64,000 bases of DNA from contig NZ_AP023360.1 in NCBI RefSeq assembly GCF_018326265.1, forward strand, positions 6,507,001-6,571,000, read 5' to 3'. This document shows, piece by piece, positions 1 through 8,473 of the stretch. The notes under the pieces were generated by a model that saw only the letters and a program-made list of their open reading frames with translations, made no database searches and had not been told where the DNA came from. This stretch comes from Catellatospora sp. IY07-71. GTDB lineage: Bacteria; Actinomycetota; Actinomycetes; Mycobacteriales; Micromonosporaceae. How positions within the stretch are numbered: position 1 is the first letter of the stretch; every line of letters begins with the position of its first letter. A program made the position numbers and the translations under genes.

Positions 1-14
1 CGGCCACACGCTCT

Positions 15-773
15 CTACATCGTCCTAGGAGACTGTCCTGACAGCGCGGCCATGGTGGTCACCAGATGGGCCGCCCACGTGCGGTAACCATCCGCACCGG
101 GGTGGAAGCCGTCCTCGGCGTACAGGCCGCTGGTGTCGATGCCGAAGGCGGGCGCGTGCACGGCCCACGGCGTGGCCGCGGCGACCCGGGCCAGCCCCTG
201 GTCCAGATGCCGGGCGTGCAGGCCCAGCACGGCACGGGTCGGCTGCGGCAGCGCCGGGAAGCCCGACATGTCCGGCACCCCGGCCAGGACGACGCGGCCG
301 CCGGAACGCAGGCGCGGCCGCAGGGCGGCCAGCAGCGCGGCGACGTCGCGCCGCCACCCGCGTCCCGAGCGCATCTCCAGCACGTCGTTGACCCCGAGGA
401 CGACCACGACCACGTCGTACGTCTCGTCCGGCAGCCGCGGGACGAGCAGGCCGAGGACCTTGCGCGCGCTGTACCCGGTGTGTGCGGCGACCCGCCAGGT
501 CACCGACCGGTCGCTGTGCCCGGACAGCCCGGCCGCGAGCGCCGGTGCCAGGCCGTCGGCCTGGGTGGGCACGCCGACGCCGGCCGCGGTCGACTCGCCC
601 AGGACCAGCAGCGACAGCCGGTCACCCGGCGCATCACCCCGCACGCCTTCGCGTGCACCGGCGGCCTCGGGCAGCACCGGGGTCCGGCGGCGTACGCGTG
701 CCCCCTGCACCAGCAGGATCGGTGCCATCGCCAGGGCGAGCGGGCGGCCTGCCCAAGACATGTTCCGGCGCAT
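15..773 (-). CDS. SGNH/GDSL-type esterase or lipase
   Basis: Predicted 252-residue hydrolase of the SGNH family, which cleaves ester bonds using a Ser-Asp-His triad. Block I is seen as LGESTAAG with the nucleophile Ser61, block III as GVND (Asn129) and block V as DGFH (Asp221, His224). A short hydrophobic stretch at residues 10-24 suggests membrane anchoring or export. The open frame continues far upstream, but the family similarity and a sensible N-terminus begin at the ATG at 773; a second ATG at 761 is possible and neither has a strong ribosome binding site. It diverges from the amidohydrolase at 877. Substrate cannot be told from sequence. Confidence 0.85.
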   Translation of the reverse strand: MRRNMSWAGRPLALAMAPILLVQGARVRRRTPVLPEAAGAREGVRGDAPGDRLSLLVLGESTAAGVGVPTQADGLAPALAAGLSGHSDRSVTWRVAAHTGYSARKVLGLLVPRLPDETYDVVVVVLGVNDVLEMRSGRGWRRDVAALLAALRPRLRSGGRVVLAGVPDMSGFPALPQPTRAVLGLHARHLDQGLARVAAATPWAVHAPAFGIDTSGLYAEDGFHPGADGYRTWAAHLVTTMAALSGQSPRTM

Positions 774-876
774 CCCGCGGATGCTAGCGACGAGCCTGCC
801 CCGCCTGGCCACCGGGTCGTGGGACCACGCCGCGGCCGTCTTGGCGCGGCACACCTCGACACCCCATTCTGACAGG

Positions 877-2097
877 ATGACGGTCACCACGCGCCCCCGC
901 CCACGGCTGCTCCTGCTCCGCGCCGCGCGCCTGTTCGACGGCGAAGCCCTGCTCGACGACCCGGCCGTGCTGGTGGACGGGGCACGGATCGCATCCCTCA
1001 CGCAGGGCGCGACCGGAGTGCCGGACGGCGCCGAGGTGGTCGACCTGCCCGGGGCCACGCTGCTGCCGGGACTCGTCGACACGCATGTGCACCTGGCTTT
1101 CGACGCCTCCACGACGCCGGTCACCCGGCTGGCCGAACGCGACGACGCGGCGGCGTACGAGGCGATGTGCCGCGCGGCGCGCTCGGCCGCGGCCGGTGGC
1201 GTCACCACCGTGCGCGACCTCGGCGACCGCGGTTACCTGGCGCTGCGGGTCCGGGCGGCGGCCCGCGCCGGGGATCACACCCTGCCCGAGGTCTTGGCGG
1301 CCGGCGTGCCGATCACGACACCCGGCGGGCACTGCCACTTCCTGGGCGACGACGCCGCGGGCGACGTGGCGCAGCTGCGCGAGGCGGTGCGCGCGCGGGC
1401 CGCCCGTGGCGTGGACGTCATCAAGGTCATGGCCAGCGGCGGCCACATGACCGCGGGCAGCCGCCCGGAGGTGTCCCAGTACACCGTGGCCGAGCTGCGG
1501 GCGGTGGTCGAGCAGGCGCATGCGCTCGGGCTGCCGGTCGCCGCGCACGCGCACGGCACGGCGGCGATCGTCGCCGCGGTCGAGGCCGGGGTGGACTGCC
1601 TGGAGCACGCCACGTTCATGACCCCCGACGCGGTCGACGACGTGCCCGCCGAGCTGCTGGACACGATCGTGGCCCGGGGCGTCGCGCTGAGCCTCACCTT
1701 CGGCACCCGGCAGGTCGAGGGACACGCGGTGCCGCCGAGCATCGCCACCCGGATGGCGGGCTTCATCCGCAACGCGGGCCGGATGCACCGGGCGGGCGCG
1801 CGGATCGTGATCGGCACCGACGCCGGCATCGCCCCGGTCAAACCGCACTTCGTGCTGCGCCATGCGGTGCCGCAGCTCGCCCCGCTGGGCATGAGCGGCG
1901 CGGAGGCGCTGCACGCGGTCACGGCGCGCGCGGCCGACGTGATCGGGCTGGGCCACCGCAAGGGCCGGATCGCGGCCGGCTACGACGCCGACATCCTGGC
2001 GGTCTCGGGAGACCCGGTCGCCGAGCCGGCCGCGATCCACCGGCTGCTGGCCGTGTACGTACGCGGCGAGCAGCTGGTGGACGGTCCCGCGGCTTAG
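877..2097 (+). CDS. Metal-dependent amidohydrolase (imidazolonepropionase/prolidase-like)
   Basis: A 406-residue amidohydrolase-superfamily enzyme that should hydrolyse an amide or cyclic amide at a binuclear metal centre. The visible ligands are the HVH pair (His70, His72) at the end of strand 1, Lys183 in VIKVMASGG, the HAH pair (His224 and His226), His244 in LEHATF and Asp315 in IGTDAG. This arrangement with the MASGG and LEHA motifs is that of the Xaa-Pro dipeptidase / imidazolonepropionase-like subgroup. The longer upstream frame is antisense to the esterase gene, so the ATG at 877 is chosen. It is cytoplasmic, with no signal peptide. Substrate unknown. Confidence 0.9.
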   Translation: MTVTTRPRPRLLLLRAARLFDGEALLDDPAVLVDGARIASLTQGATGVPDGAEVVDLPGATLLPGLVDTHVHLAFDASTTPVTRLAERDDAAAYEAMCRAARSAAAGGVTTVRDLGDRGYLALRVRAAARAGDHTLPEVLAAGVPITTPGGHCHFLGDDAAGDVAQLREAVRARAARGVDVIKVMASGGHMTAGSRPEVSQYTVAELRAVVEQAHALGLPVAAHAHGTAAIVAAVEAGVDCLEHATFMTPDAVDDVPAELLDTIVARGVALSLTFGTRQVEGHAVPPSIATRMAGFIRNAGRMHRAGARIVIGTDAGIAPVKPHFVLRHAVPQLAPLGMSGAEALHAVTARAADVIGLGHRKGRIAAGYDADILAVSGDPVAEPAAIHRLLAVYVRGEQLVDGPAA

Positions 2098-2306
2098 GCG
2101 ATGTCGATGGAGAAGTCCGCGACGACGCCGTTGTGGTCGGAGTTGGTGCCGGTGACGATCCGGTGGTCGGTCATCCACATCAGCTGGGAACCCTCGACCC
2201 GCTTCCAGAAGTAGACGTAGTCGATGTGCCGGTTGCCGTGGGTGCCGGTGCCCCGCTCGCCGTACAGGTTCCCACAGTTTCCTTCCAGAGCGGCGAAGCG
2301 CACCTG
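2094..2306 (-). pseudogene. C-terminal relic of an endonuclease/exonuclease/phosphatase family gene
   Basis: About 70 residues with the typical tail of the EEP fold remain: a DYVYFW strand, then TNSDHNGVVADF carrying the SDH motif that holds the catalytic His. The upstream two thirds of such a protein is absent: the frame runs into the 3' end of the sugar isomerase gene without a plausible start. The stop overlaps the amidohydrolase stop on the other strand. The cysteine and short-loop pattern (NCGNLYGERG) suggests a secreted EEP enzyme originally. I read it as the scar of a deletion that joined the sugar operon to this site. Confidence 0.65.
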
Positions 2307-2313
2307 CCCCGGC

Positions 2314-3177
2314 TCACGCGCGCAGACCGACCGTGACCTCGCGCAGGTACGCGAGGCCCGCGGTGGCCAGCTCGTCCTGGCTGGGGGCCAGCGGCCGCCA
2401 GATCGCGGCGGCCACGGCGATGGCCTCGTTCTCACCCGTGAACGACTCGATGCAGATCGGCCCCCGGTAACCGGTCCGGGCCAGCGCGCCCAGCCAGCGC
2501 GGCCAGTCCAGGTGGTCGCGGCCGGGTGCGCCGCGGTCGCTGCCGGACACCTGCACGTGCACGATGCGCGGCCCGGCCAGGGTCACCGCGGCGTACGGAT
2601 CGGACTCCTCGATGTTCATGTGGTAGCTGTCGAGCATGATGCCGACGTTGCCGGGCAGGCCGTCGAGCGCCTCCAGGGTCTGCGCCATGGTGTTGACGAC
2701 CGAGGTCTCGTAGCGGTTGAGCGCCTCGATGCCGATGGCGACGCCCCGCTCCCCCGCGTACCAGGCGATCGGCTCCAGCGCGGCGCGCAGCTGCCGGTAG
2801 CAGTCGCGGCGCTCGGCGGCGTCCATCCGCCACAGCCGCCCGACGGCGGCGTAGACGGGGCCGCAGACGCTGGGCGCACCGAGCACCGACGCCGCGTCGA
2901 CCAGGCCGCGCAGGTAGGCCTGCGCGGAGGCGACCGTCTCGGCGTCGGTGCACACCAGGTCGCGGCCGGGCGGGGTGACCGCGAGCACGGCCGCCGGGGC
3001 CAGCCCGTGCTCGGCGAGCAGGTCGCGGACGCCCTCGGCGGACCAGTCGCCGGGCTGCTCGACCGGGATCTCGATCGCGTCGAAGCCCCAGGCCGCGATG
3101 CGGGGTACGAGTTCCCGCAGGGCACGGTCGTCGACGGGCGAGGTCCAGATCCACGGGTTGGCGCCGATGGCGAACAT
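2314..3177 (-). CDS. Sugar phosphate isomerase/epimerase (xylose isomerase-like TIM barrel)
   Basis: A 287-residue cytoplasmic TIM-barrel protein of the AP endonuclease 2 / xylose isomerase-like family, members of which interconvert keto-sugars (for example tagatose/psicose 3-epimerases). Metal-ligand strands are visible: FDAIEIPVEQPG near the N-terminus, IGIEALNRYE with the central Glu, IMLDSYHMNIEE with Asp and His, VQVSGSDRG, and a late CIESFTGENE Glu. A good AGGAGAG ribosome binding site precedes the ATG at 3177. It is the last gene of the sugar ABC operon, 66 bases after the binding protein, so it probably acts on the imported sugar. The exact substrate is not deducible. Confidence 0.88.
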   Translation of the reverse strand: MFAIGANPWIWTSPVDDRALRELVPRIAAWGFDAIEIPVEQPGDWSAEGVRDLLAEHGLAPAAVLAVTPPGRDLVCTDAETVASAQAYLRGLVDAASVLGAPSVCGPVYAAVGRLWRMDAAERRDCYRQLRAALEPIAWYAGERGVAIGIEALNRYETSVVNTMAQTLEALDGLPGNVGIMLDSYHMNIEESDPYAAVTLAGPRIVHVQVSGSDRGAPGRDHLDWPRWLGALARTGYRGPICIESFTGENEAIAVAAAIWRPLAPSQDELATAGLAYLREVTVGLRA

Positions 3178-3201
3178 GTCACGCTCTCCTGACAGGACGG
3201 A

Positions 3202-3231
3202 GGCGGCTGCCCACCGGAGCAGGCAGCCGCC
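3202..3231 (-). terminator. Intercistronic stem-loop after the sugar-binding protein gene
   Basis: A perfect 10-bp inverted repeat (GGCGGCTGCC at 3202-3211 and its complement at 3222-3231, 10-nt loop) lies between the binding-protein stop and the isomerase start. There is no U-run. Such hairpins often stabilise the upstream binding-protein message or partly terminate, giving more binding protein than downstream enzyme. Confidence 0.55.
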
Positions 3232-3243
3232 GCGATCAATGGA

Positions 3244-4428
3244 CTACTTGCCGCCCCAGTCACCGGGGTAGCCGGGCAGGGTCGCGCAGCCGCACATGGC
3301 GTAGTGCAGCGGCGGCATGTCCTTCTGCACGAAGCTGCTCAGGTTGTCCTGCGTGATGGTGGGCTGGGGCAGCTTCCAGGGGCTGGGCACCGGCTGGCCG
3401 CCGAGGATCTGCAGCGCGGCGATGACCGGGGTGCGCCACTGGTAGGTGGGGTAGGTCGGGGCGATGGCGGTGAGCTTCTTGTCCTGCCACATCTTGAGGA
3501 AGTCCTGCTGGTCCTCGCCGACGATGGCCGGGAACGGCTTGCCCGCGTCCTCGAACGCCTCGGCCGCGGCGACGGCGGTCGCGCCGGCGTCCATCCAGAT
3601 GCCGTCGATGTCGCCGAACCGCTGCAGGTAGTTGGTGACGATGGTCTTGGTCTTCGCGGCGTCGCCGTCGGTGAACTCGACGCCGACGACCTCCAGGTCC
3701 GACTTGTCGAAGACCACCTTGGCCGCGCCCCAGCGGGCTTCGAGCACGTCGACGCCGGGCAGGATGCGCAGCGCCAGGATCTTGCCCTTCGGCTTGACCT
3801 TCTCGACGAGGAACTCGGCGCCGGTGGCGCCGAACGCGTACCCGCCGATGGGGTTGATGAAGGTGACCGGGCACTTGGTGTTGACGCCGCGGTCGAAGAC
3901 GATGACCGGCACCTTGGCGCAGGCCTGCTCGACGGCGGGGGTCAGCGTCGCGGTGGTGTTCGGGGAGACGATGAGCGCGTCGCAGCCCTTGCCGAGCAGG
4001 TCGGTGATGTCGGAGATCTGCTTGTCGTCCTTGCTCTCCGCGTCGGCCACGGTGAAGGTCTTGATCTCCGGGTGCAGCTTGACCTCGGCCTGCATGTTCT
4101 TGAAGCCGACCTGCCGCCACGGGTTGCCCACACCCGCGTTGGAGAAGCACAGGTGGTACGGGCCGGCCTTCTTGTACTTGGCGGTGTCCACGGTCTTCGG
4201 ATCGAGGGCCTGCTCCCAGGGCTTGTCGGCGGGGCCGGTGGCCGCCTTGGTGCGCAGGGCCAGCTCGTTGTCGTGGTCGGCCTGGACGAAGAACTTCGAC
4301 GTCTCGCCGGTGCCGGCGCCGCTGGGCCCGGCGCTGGGCGACGCGCCGGGCACGTCGCTGGTGCAGCCGACCACGCCCACCGCCACGGCGGTGCACAGGG
4401 CCAGCAGGACGGGGGTGCTTCTCCTCAT
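3244..4428 (-). CDS. Sugar ABC transporter substrate-binding lipoprotein
   Basis: A 394-residue periplasmic-binding-protein type I (RbsB-like) protein. The N-terminus MRRSTPVLLALCTAVAV ends in a lipobox (VVGC), so it should be a lipoprotein facing the outside of the membrane. A Ser/Gly/Pro-rich linker follows, then a two-lobed sugar-binding fold with the family blocks GNPWRQVGFKNM, DALIVSPNTT, PVIVFDRGV and GIWMDAGATAVAAAEA. The start has an AGAGAGGA ribosome binding site. Compared with plain RbsB there is an extra Cys-containing tail (MCGCATLPG). It sits between the permeases and the isomerase in one leftward operon. Ligand probably a pentose or related keto-sugar, by inference only. Confidence 0.92.
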   Translation of the reverse strand: MRRSTPVLLALCTAVAVGVVGCTSDVPGASPSAGPSGAGTGETSKFFVQADHDNELALRTKAATGPADKPWEQALDPKTVDTAKYKKAGPYHLCFSNAGVGNPWRQVGFKNMQAEVKLHPEIKTFTVADAESKDDKQISDITDLLGKGCDALIVSPNTTATLTPAVEQACAKVPVIVFDRGVNTKCPVTFINPIGGYAFGATGAEFLVEKVKPKGKILALRILPGVDVLEARWGAAKVVFDKSDLEVVGVEFTDGDAAKTKTIVTNYLQRFGDIDGIWMDAGATAVAAAEAFEDAGKPFPAIVGEDQQDFLKMWQDKKLTAIAPTYPTYQWRTPVIAALQILGGQPVPSPWKLPQPTITQDNLSSFVQKDMPPLHYAMCGCATLPGYPGDWGGK

Positions 4429-4460
4429 ATGCGTTCCTCTCTGGTGCGGAGCAGGGCGTT

Positions 4461-5474
4461 TCAGGTACGGCGGCGCAGCGTGCCGACCGCGACGGCGGCG
4501 AGGATGATGAGGCCCTGCACGGCGGAGCTGAGCGCGCCGGAGACGCCGAGCAGGTTGAGCAGTGTGAGCAGGGTCTGCAGCGTGAGCGCGCCGAGCATGG
4601 CCCCGGCGACCGAGCCGCGCCCGCCGCCGAGCACGACCCCGCCGAGCACGACGGCGGTGATCGCGGTGAACTCGAGCCCGGCACCGACCTGGAAGGACAC
4701 CCCGCCGAAGCCGCCGAGCAGGATCGCCGCGACGGCGGCGCAGGCACCGCTGACCAGGAAGGCGATGGTGCGTACGCGGGCGGTGCGCACGCCGGTGAGC
4801 CGGGCCGCGCGCGGGTTGTCCCCGACGGCGAGCAGCACCTTGCCGAAGTCGGCGCGCATCGCCAGCACCGCGAGCACGGCGACCCCGGCCAGCACCAGCA
4901 CCGCGTACGGCAGCTGCCCGAGCACGGGCACGCCGTCGATGCCGCGCCGGCCGAGCATCCGGAACTCCTCCGACAGCGCCCCGCGCGGCGAGCCGCCGGT
5001 CCACGTGTAGACGGCGCCGACGAGCACCAGGTACATGCCGAGCGTGGTGATGAACGACGGCACCTGCAGCAGCGTGGTGACCACGCCGTTGACCAGGCCG
5101 ACGAGCAGCCCGAAGGCGAGCAGCAGCGCGACGACGGGCCAGGTCGCGGCGGGGTCGCCGTCGATGAGCCGGGCGGCGATGACGACCTCGGCGGTGACCA
5201 GCGAGCCGACCGACAGGTCGAAGTCGCCCGCGACGATGACGAAGTACTGCCCGGCGGCGAGAATGATCAGCGGGGCGGCACGTTTGAGGAACGCCAGCAG
5301 CACGGGCGGGTCGTAGAAGTCGGGCTGGCGGATGCCGACCGCGACGAGCAGCAGCACCAGGATGATCAGCACGGGCCGGATGCTGCCCGCGCCCCAGCCG
5401 CCGCGCCCGCCGCCGCCCAGCCCGGCGGGGACGGCGGGCGCGGGGCCGGTGGGGGTCGCCACGTCGGTGCTCAT
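4461..5474 (-). CDS. Sugar ABC transporter permease (RbsC type), second copy
   Basis: A 337-residue inner-membrane permease of the branched-chain/ribose (BPD_transp_2) family. After a Gly/Pro-rich N-terminal tail, repeated hydrophobic segments follow, with the conserved GQYFVIVAGDFDLSVGS block, the EAA-like FLVSGACAAVAAILLGG region and VVLGGVVLGGGRGSV near the C-terminus. It lies 64 bases downstream of another permease of the same family, so the transporter channel is probably a heterodimer of the two, as in transporters with paired RbsC-like subunits. No frame defects seen. Confidence 0.92.
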   Translation of the reverse strand: MSTDVATPTGPAPAVPAGLGGGGRGGWGAGSIRPVLIILVLLLVAVGIRQPDFYDPPVLLAFLKRAAPLIILAAGQYFVIVAGDFDLSVGSLVTAEVVIAARLIDGDPAATWPVVALLLAFGLLVGLVNGVVTTLLQVPSFITTLGMYLVLVGAVYTWTGGSPRGALSEEFRMLGRRGIDGVPVLGQLPYAVLVLAGVAVLAVLAMRADFGKVLLAVGDNPRAARLTGVRTARVRTIAFLVSGACAAVAAILLGGFGGVSFQVGAGLEFTAITAVVLGGVVLGGGRGSVAGAMLGALTLQTLLTLLNLLGVSGALSSAVQGLIILAAVAVGTLRRRT

Positions 5475-5538
5475 GCCTTCTCCTCGCTGCGCTCGTCGGC
5501 GGCATCACCGGGCGTGCTGATTCGCTCGCGGCGCTCGC

Positions 5539-6543
5539 TCATGCCACGGCCGCCTTCCGCCGGTCGGAGGTGCGGCGCAGGCGCAGCGCGTAGACCGCGA
5601 CCGCGGCGACGATGACCACGCCGCGCACCATCTGCTTGAAGAAGGAGTCCACTTCGAGCTGGTTGAACACGCCGTCGATCACGGCCAGCAGCAGCACCCC
5701 GCCGACGGTGCCGGCCACGCCGCCCCGGCCTCCGGCCAGCACGGTGCCGCCGAGCACGACCGCCGCGATCGACTCCAGGTCGTAGCCGCCCTCGGCGCCG
5801 ACCCGGGGTGCTCCCGCGCCGAGGCGGCTGGCCAGGTAGAGCCCGGCGATCCCGGCGCACAGCGAGCAGATGACGTGGGTGCGGATCAGGACCCGGTCGG
5901 TGCGCACCCCGGACAGGCGGGCCACGTCGAGGTCGCCGCCGGTGGCGATCAGGTGATGGCCGTAGCGGGTGCTGCGCAGGGTGAACCAGGCCGCGGCGGC
6001 CACCGCGGCGAACAGCAGGAACGACAGCGGCACCGGCCCGACCCGGTCGTAGCCCAGGTGCTGGAACGAGGTGGGCACGCTGCCCGCCGGTCCGGCGTAG
6101 CCCTGTTCGAGGTAGCCCTTGATCAGCAGGCCGACGCCGAGCGTAGCGATGAACGCGTTGATCCGCAGCTTGGTGATGAGCAGGCCGTTGAGCAGCCCGA
6201 TCGCGGCGGACACGGCGAGCACGGCGGCGATCGCGGGCAGCACCATGCCGTCGGATCCGGCCATGGTCTCGGCGGCGACGAGCGAGGTCAGGCTGATCAC
6301 GTACGCCACCGACAGGTCCAGCGACCCGGCGAGGATGGCCATGGTCTGCCCGACCGCGACGATGCCGAGCCCGGCCGCCCGCTGCAGCAGGCTGATCGTG
6401 CTCGACTCGCTGAACAGCGATCCGCCGTCCAGGGCGACCAGGGTGCCGCCGAGGATCAGGGCGAGGGCGAGCGCGGCCCAGACCCCGCTGGTCGCGTCGA
6501 GGGTGGGCAGCCGCAGCCGCGTGCGCGCCACGTCTGTGCTCAT
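5539..6543 (-). CDS. Sugar ABC transporter permease (RbsC type), first copy
   Basis: A 334-residue inner-membrane permease. Family blocks are clear: GQTMAILAGSLDLSVAYVIS, NGLLITKLRINAFIATLG, and VVLGGTVLAGGRGGVAGTVG. Its ATG at 6543 overlaps the TGA of the ATPase gene (ATGA, 6540-6543), which points to translational coupling and fixes the start in spite of an upstream extension of the open frame. The N-terminus MSTDVA is the same as that of the neighbouring permease (4461-5474), which suggests that the two genes arose by tandem duplication and later diverged. Confidence 0.92.
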   Translation of the reverse strand: MSTDVARTRLRLPTLDATSGVWAALALALILGGTLVALDGGSLFSESSTISLLQRAAGLGIVAVGQTMAILAGSLDLSVAYVISLTSLVAAETMAGSDGMVLPAIAAVLAVSAAIGLLNGLLITKLRINAFIATLGVGLLIKGYLEQGYAGPAGSVPTSFQHLGYDRVGPVPLSFLLFAAVAAAAWFTLRSTRYGHHLIATGGDLDVARLSGVRTDRVLIRTHVICSLCAGIAGLYLASRLGAGAPRVGAEGGYDLESIAAVVLGGTVLAGGRGGVAGTVGGVLLLAVIDGVFNQLEVDSFFKQMVRGVVIVAAVAVYALRLRRTSDRRKAAVA

Positions 6544-8057
6544 GCGGGCACCTCCGCGCTGGTGGCGGCACCGGTGGCCAGGCCCATCACGGCCTCCTCG
6601 CTCGCTCCGGCGGGCAGCTCGCCCGCGATCGCGCCGTCGCACATGACGACGATGCGGTCGCTCATGCCGATCAGCTCGGGCAGCTCCGACGAGATCATCA
6701 GCACCGCCGCGCCGTCGGCGGCGAGCCGGCGGATCAGGTCGTGGATCGCGGCCTTGGCACCGACGTCGATGCCGCGGGTGGGCTCGTCGAACAGCAGCAC
6801 CCGCGGGGTCATCGCCAGCCAGCGGGCCAGCACGACCTTCTGCTGGTTGCCGCCGGACAGGTAGCGGATCTCCTGCTCGGTGCCGGCCGCGTGCACCTCC
6901 ACGGCGTCGAGCAGCTCGCGCACGGTGGTGGTGCGGGCGGCGCGGCCGAACCAGCGAGGCCGCACGGCGCGCTGCGCCAGCAGGGCGTTGTCCAGCACGG
7001 ACTGGCTGAGCGCGAGTCCCTCGCCCTTGCGGTCCTCGGTGACGTACGCGATGCCCGCCCGGACCGCCTGGCGCGGGGAACGCAGCCGCACCGGCTCCCC
7101 GTCCAGCAGCACCCGCCCGGTGCGGAAGCCGTCGATGCCGAACACCGCGCGGGCCAGCGCGGAGCGCCCGGAGCCCTGCAGCCCGCCGACGCCGAGCACC
7201 TCACCGGCGCGCAGCTCCAGGTCGACGGGGTGCAGGCGGCCGTTGCCGGCGGCGGACAGGGTCAGCCGGGCCGGTCCCGCGCTGCCGGGAGCGGCGCGTT
7301 CGGGGTAGTAGTGCGACAGCTCGCGGCCGACCATGTGCCGGACCAGGGTGTCGGCGGTGGCCTCGGCCGTGTCGAGGGTGGTGACGCGGCGGCCGTCCTT
7401 GAGCACGGTGATCCGGCCGGACAGGTCGAAGACCTCGGTGAGCCGGTGCGACACGTACAGGATGCCGATGCCGCGCTGCTGCAGCCGCCGGACCAGCTTG
7501 TAGAGCAGCTCGACCTCGTGCTCGGCCAGCGAGGCGGTGGGCTCGTCCATGATGAGCACCCGCGCGTCCAGTGCGAGCGCCTTGACGATCTCGACGACCT
7601 GCTGCTGGGCGACGCTGAGCCGGCCGACCCTGGCCTGCGGCGTGATGGCGTCCTCGCCGATGCCCGCGAGCAGCTCGGCGGTGCGGGCGTGCATGGCGCG
7701 GCGGTCGACCAGGCCGCGGCGCATCGGCTCGCGGCCGAGGAAGACGTTCTCGGCGACGGTGCGCTCCGGCAGGAGGTTGAACTCCTGGTGGATGATGCCG
7801 ATCCCGGCCGCCTGGGCGGCCCGCGGGTCCGGCAGCGTCACCGGCTGCCCGGCCAGCTCCAGGGTCCCGGCGTCGGGCTGGTACACCCCGCTGGCGATCT
7901 TCATGAGGGTGGACTTGCCGGCGCCGTTCTCGCCGACGAGGGCGTGCACCTGTCCGGAGTGGAGGTCGAGGTCGACGTCGTCGAGCACGCGTACCCCGAA
8001 GAAGGCCTTGCCGACGCCGCGCATCCGCAGCAGGGGGCCGTCGCTGTCTGGCGGCAC
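6540..8057 (-). CDS. Sugar ABC transporter ATP-binding protein (two NBDs, RbsA/MglA type)
   Basis: A 505-residue cytoplasmic ATPase with two nucleotide-binding domains that powers the two permeases. NBD1 has Walker A GENGAGKST, signature LSVAQQQ and Walker B VLIMDEPTAS. NBD2 has the degenerate Walker A GLQGSGRS, signature LSGGNQQK and Walker B VLLFDEPTRGID, as expected for monosaccharide importers. The frame is open to 8099, but GTG at 8057 is preceded by a strong GAGGAGG site and gives the normal family length, so it is chosen. First gene of the leftward operon; a promoter should lie in 8058-8473. Confidence 0.93.
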   Translation of the reverse strand: MPPDSDGPLLRMRGVGKAFFGVRVLDDVDLDLHSGQVHALVGENGAGKSTLMKIASGVYQPDAGTLELAGQPVTLPDPRAAQAAGIGIIHQEFNLLPERTVAENVFLGREPMRRGLVDRRAMHARTAELLAGIGEDAITPQARVGRLSVAQQQVVEIVKALALDARVLIMDEPTASLAEHEVELLYKLVRRLQQRGIGILYVSHRLTEVFDLSGRITVLKDGRRVTTLDTAEATADTLVRHMVGRELSHYYPERAAPGSAGPARLTLSAAGNGRLHPVDLELRAGEVLGVGGLQGSGRSALARAVFGIDGFRTGRVLLDGEPVRLRSPRQAVRAGIAYVTEDRKGEGLALSQSVLDNALLAQRAVRPRWFGRAARTTTVRELLDAVEVHAAGTEQEIRYLSGGNQQKVVLARWLAMTPRVLLFDEPTRGIDVGAKAAIHDLIRRLAADGAAVLMISSELPELIGMSDRIVVMCDGAIAGELPAGASEEAVMGLATGAATSAEVPA

Positions 8058-8473
8058 CGCACCTCCTCGATCGTTCCGGCACACTTTCGCTGGCGTCACA
8101 AGAACTTTTGCTCTGCGTACCGGAAGTCTTGGCGTCGGACGTTAAACGGCGCCGCTCGATCTAGCAAGCCCGTAACGAGCGGGAAATGATAACGGTTCGG
8201 CATTGGTGCATCTACCAGCCGCGATGTGACCGCTAACGGGCTTTCCGCCGGAGCAACCCTAGTTTTGCCCGGCTAACCAGAAACTTTCAGTGATTCTTCT
8301 AAAACTGGCATCGCCTGAATATTGACGTTGCCCGCTCGCTCGGGCCATGCTCGGCTTCGCACTCGGGTAACAACACCGACACATTTCGATGCGTCGTCGA
8401 GTGCTGCACGGTCGTGCGTCGCGGCGGGCGCATGACGGACCGACCGTCCTTTTCCGCGTACCAAGGAGACGGC
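8058..8473. promoter_or_regulatory. Divergent promoter region between the sugar operon and the ThuA/PQQ gene
   Basis: No gene is visible in these 416 bases, which are less GC-rich than the flanks. They must carry promoters for both directions. On the + strand TTGACG at 8322-8327 is a possible -35 element with a weak -10 (8346-8351). The stretch 8185-8204 holds AATG and CATT arms around AACGGTT, and 8279-8290 holds GAAACTTTC; these could be repressor sites, but neither is a clean palindrome. Co-regulation of the transporter and the secreted enzyme is a reasonable inference. Confidence 0.4.
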
